Positions 4,929-5,917 of a stretch of 5,917 nt of DNA are shown here, one piece after another; positions within the stretch are counted from its first letter, which is position 1; the number at the start of each line of letters is the position of its first letter. This stretch comes from Oscillospiraceae bacterium (GTDB lineage: Bacteria > Bacillota_A > Clostridia > Oscillospirales > Oscillospiraceae): contig JAFQLA010000101.1 in NCBI GenBank assembly GCA_017396725.1, positions 1 to 5,917 on the forward strand, given 5' to 3'. The notes beneath the pieces are model-generated. The model did not search any database and had not been told where the DNA came from. It saw nothing but the letters and a program-made list of their open reading frames with translations. A program made the position numbers and the translations under genes.

Positions 4929-5663
4929 ATGAAAAAACATGTATCCGTCTTTATGCTCATGGCGCGCAGCTCCGTCTACCGCGTCTTTCTCTCCATTCTT
5001 GCCGTCTCTCTTCTGCAGGCACTGGGGTTTTATCTCTCCTGTAACGGCATCCTTTTAGGTCGCGGCGCCACTTTGGTGGATACCCTGACCACCTCTCTTT
5101 TCTTCATTTTCTTTGCCGTGGGGCTCTTTGCCATCACTTTCTTCCTCTGCCGCACCGGCTGGGAAGCTTCCGCCAAAACGGGGTACACTTTAAAAAGGCT
5201 CTCCATCTCTGAGCGGCAGGTCTTTTTATGGCAGGCATTTTACAATACCCTTATCTATGTCCTCTACTGGTTCTGCCAGGCACTGTTGATTTTCGGCCTT
5301 GCCCGCTGGTACATCGCCACCCGGGGCGGCGGCGATCTCACGGAATTCATGCTTTTCTTCCGCTCCGGCCTTGCCCGCGGCTTCTGGTCTATGGAAGATC
5401 CCATCGGCTTTGTGCGAAACGCTCTTTTCTGCCTGATGCTGGGTCTCGCCTCCGCCCGCTATCCCATGGCGCAGCGAAACGGCAAGCGCTTTGGCGAGAT
5501 CTTCCCCGTTTTTCTCCTTACTCTCGCCCTTTGGAACCGCGCTTTGGTTAATGATGGCGGCAGTGACGCGCTGGCCTATGTCCTGTCTCTTGTTTTCATC
5601 GGTCTTTCCCTCGTCAAGGCCACGAGCAAAGAAGAAACGGAGGATTACTATGACGACTATTGA
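4929..5663 (+). CDS. Six-helix integral membrane protein, possible ABC-2-type permease
   Basis: A 244-residue membrane protein without a motif I can name. Hydrophobic segments lie at about 18-38, 52-74, 98-126, 161-178, 190-206 and 213-230, giving about six helices; a basic loop follows the second helix (KTGYTLKRLSISERQ, 83-97), and the acidic tail ends EETEDYYDDY. Six helices and position after a YtrA-type regulator fit an ABC-2-like permease subunit, but no ATPase is present in the window, so this is inference. The ATG at 4929 is selected because GAGGTG at 4917-4922, overlapping the gntR stop, is well spaced; the open frame extends 33 codons further upstream but only as overlap with gntR. 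It overlaps the next gene by 14 bp. Confidence 0.8.
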   Translation: MKKHVSVFMLMARSSVYRVFLSILAVSLLQALGFYLSCNGILLGRGATLVDTLTTSLFFIFFAVGLFAITFFLCRTGWEASAKTGYTLKRLSISERQVFLWQAFYNTLIYVLYWFCQALLIFGLARWYIATRGGGDLTEFMLFFRSGLARGFWSMEDPIGFVRNALFCLMLGLASARYPMAQRNGKRFGEIFPVFLLTLALWNRALVNDGGSDALAYVLSLVFIGLSLVKATSKEETEDYYDDY

Positions 5664-5917
5664 TCTCTCCCGCCATCTTCCCTGCGGTTTCCCCGTTAAA
5701 ACCGAGGAGACCATCCTTGCCGGCATGATGGGCGTTTCCATCGGATTGACCATTCCGCTCTTTGTCCGCATCCTCAACGCCCGTGATGATCTTTTCACCT
5801 ATCATTTCGGCCAAAAGCGTATCTATGAAGGCGCGGTGATGGCGGATTTCATCAGCCTTGTGGAGCACGCTTTCTTGGGCTTCTTTCTCGCTATGCTCCT
5901 TGCGCTGATCCTCGGCA
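5650..5917 (+). CDS. Second membrane protein of the GntR cassette (partial, runs off the right edge)
   Basis: The reading frame opens at ATG 5650, preceded by CGGAGGA (5638-5644) with about 5 nt spacing, and stays open to the end of the window (89 codons seen). It overlaps the end of the preceding gene by 14 bp in another frame, so the two are almost certainly co-translated. The product has a cytoplasm-like N-terminal 20 residues, a first hydrophobic stretch at about 23-42 (ILAGMMGVSIGLTIPLFVRI), a polar linker (43-65), and a second one from about 71 onward (VEHAFLGFFLAMLLALILG). This is typical of a multi-pass membrane component. The function is unknown, possibly a partner permease of the upstream gene. 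Confidence 0.8.
   Translation, partial: MTTIDLSRHLPCGFPVKTEETILAGMMGVSIGLTIPLFVRILNARDDLFTYHFGQKRIYEGAVMADFISLVEHAFLGFFLAMLLALILG

Noticed and set aside
5226..5798. Minus-strand open frame of 190 codons across the two membrane genes
   Set aside because: It lies antisense to overlapping co-directional genes with good ribosome sites, and its composition is that of a reverse-frame shadow.

Overview
The window looks like a chromosomal segment from a spore-forming Firmicute of class Clostridia, probably Oscillospiraceae/Ruminococcaceae-like. The evidence is a rplM-rpsI operon with Firmicute-type L13 and S9 proteins, a BofA-family sporulation protein next to a YaaL/DUF2508 protein, strong AGGAGG-type ribosome binding sites, a YtrA-subfamily GntR regulator, and moderately high G+C coding DNA with AT-rich intergenic gaps. 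The genus cannot be fixed from this sequence.

Layout, left to right. (1) Positions 44-1225 (-): a complete tyrosine recombinase/integrase. Its start faces the 3' end of rpsI across a 259-bp gap. That gap holds a perfect 12-bp inverted repeat covering the integrase ribosome binding site, a cluster of three direct copies and one inverted copy of a short repeat, and the rpsI terminator. This is probably one end of an integrated mobile element that continues to the left, outside the window. (2) Positions 1485-2335 (-): the rplM-rpsI ribosomal protein operon, with a clear sigma-A promoter and a leader of about 110 nt. (3) Positions 2599-3324 (+): a TtcA-type PP-loop tRNA thiolase, divergent from rplM. 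(4) Positions 3364-3890 (-): yaaL-like gene then bofA, a tightly coupled pair convergent with ttcA across a shared hairpin. (5) Positions 3972-4412 (+): tadA, the tRNA adenosine deaminase, divergent from the yaaL-bofA pair and followed by a strong terminator. (6) Positions 4459-5917 (+): a self-contained cassette with a perfect-consensus promoter (TTGACA-N17-TATAAT) overlaid by two related palindromes, a small GntR/YtrA regulator, a six-helix membrane protein, and the beginning of a second membrane protein that runs off the window.

How the parts fit together. The central genes are housekeeping translation functions (L13, S9, tRNA C32 thiolation, wobble-A34 deamination) plus a sporulation checkpoint pair. 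tadA, yaaL and bofA sit in one neighbourhood in Bacillus subtilis too, where dnaX and recR lie between them; here those genes are absent and the two blocks are divergent. The two ends of the window are the accessory parts: the integrase with its putative attachment/arm region, and the autoregulated GntR membrane cassette, which probably encodes an ABC-type export or envelope-stress module whose ATPase, if any, would lie beyond the right edge.

There is no gene-free stretch over 300 bases, no CRISPR array and no tRNA or rRNA gene. I found no wholly new system. The most unusual structure is the region between rpsI and the integrase.
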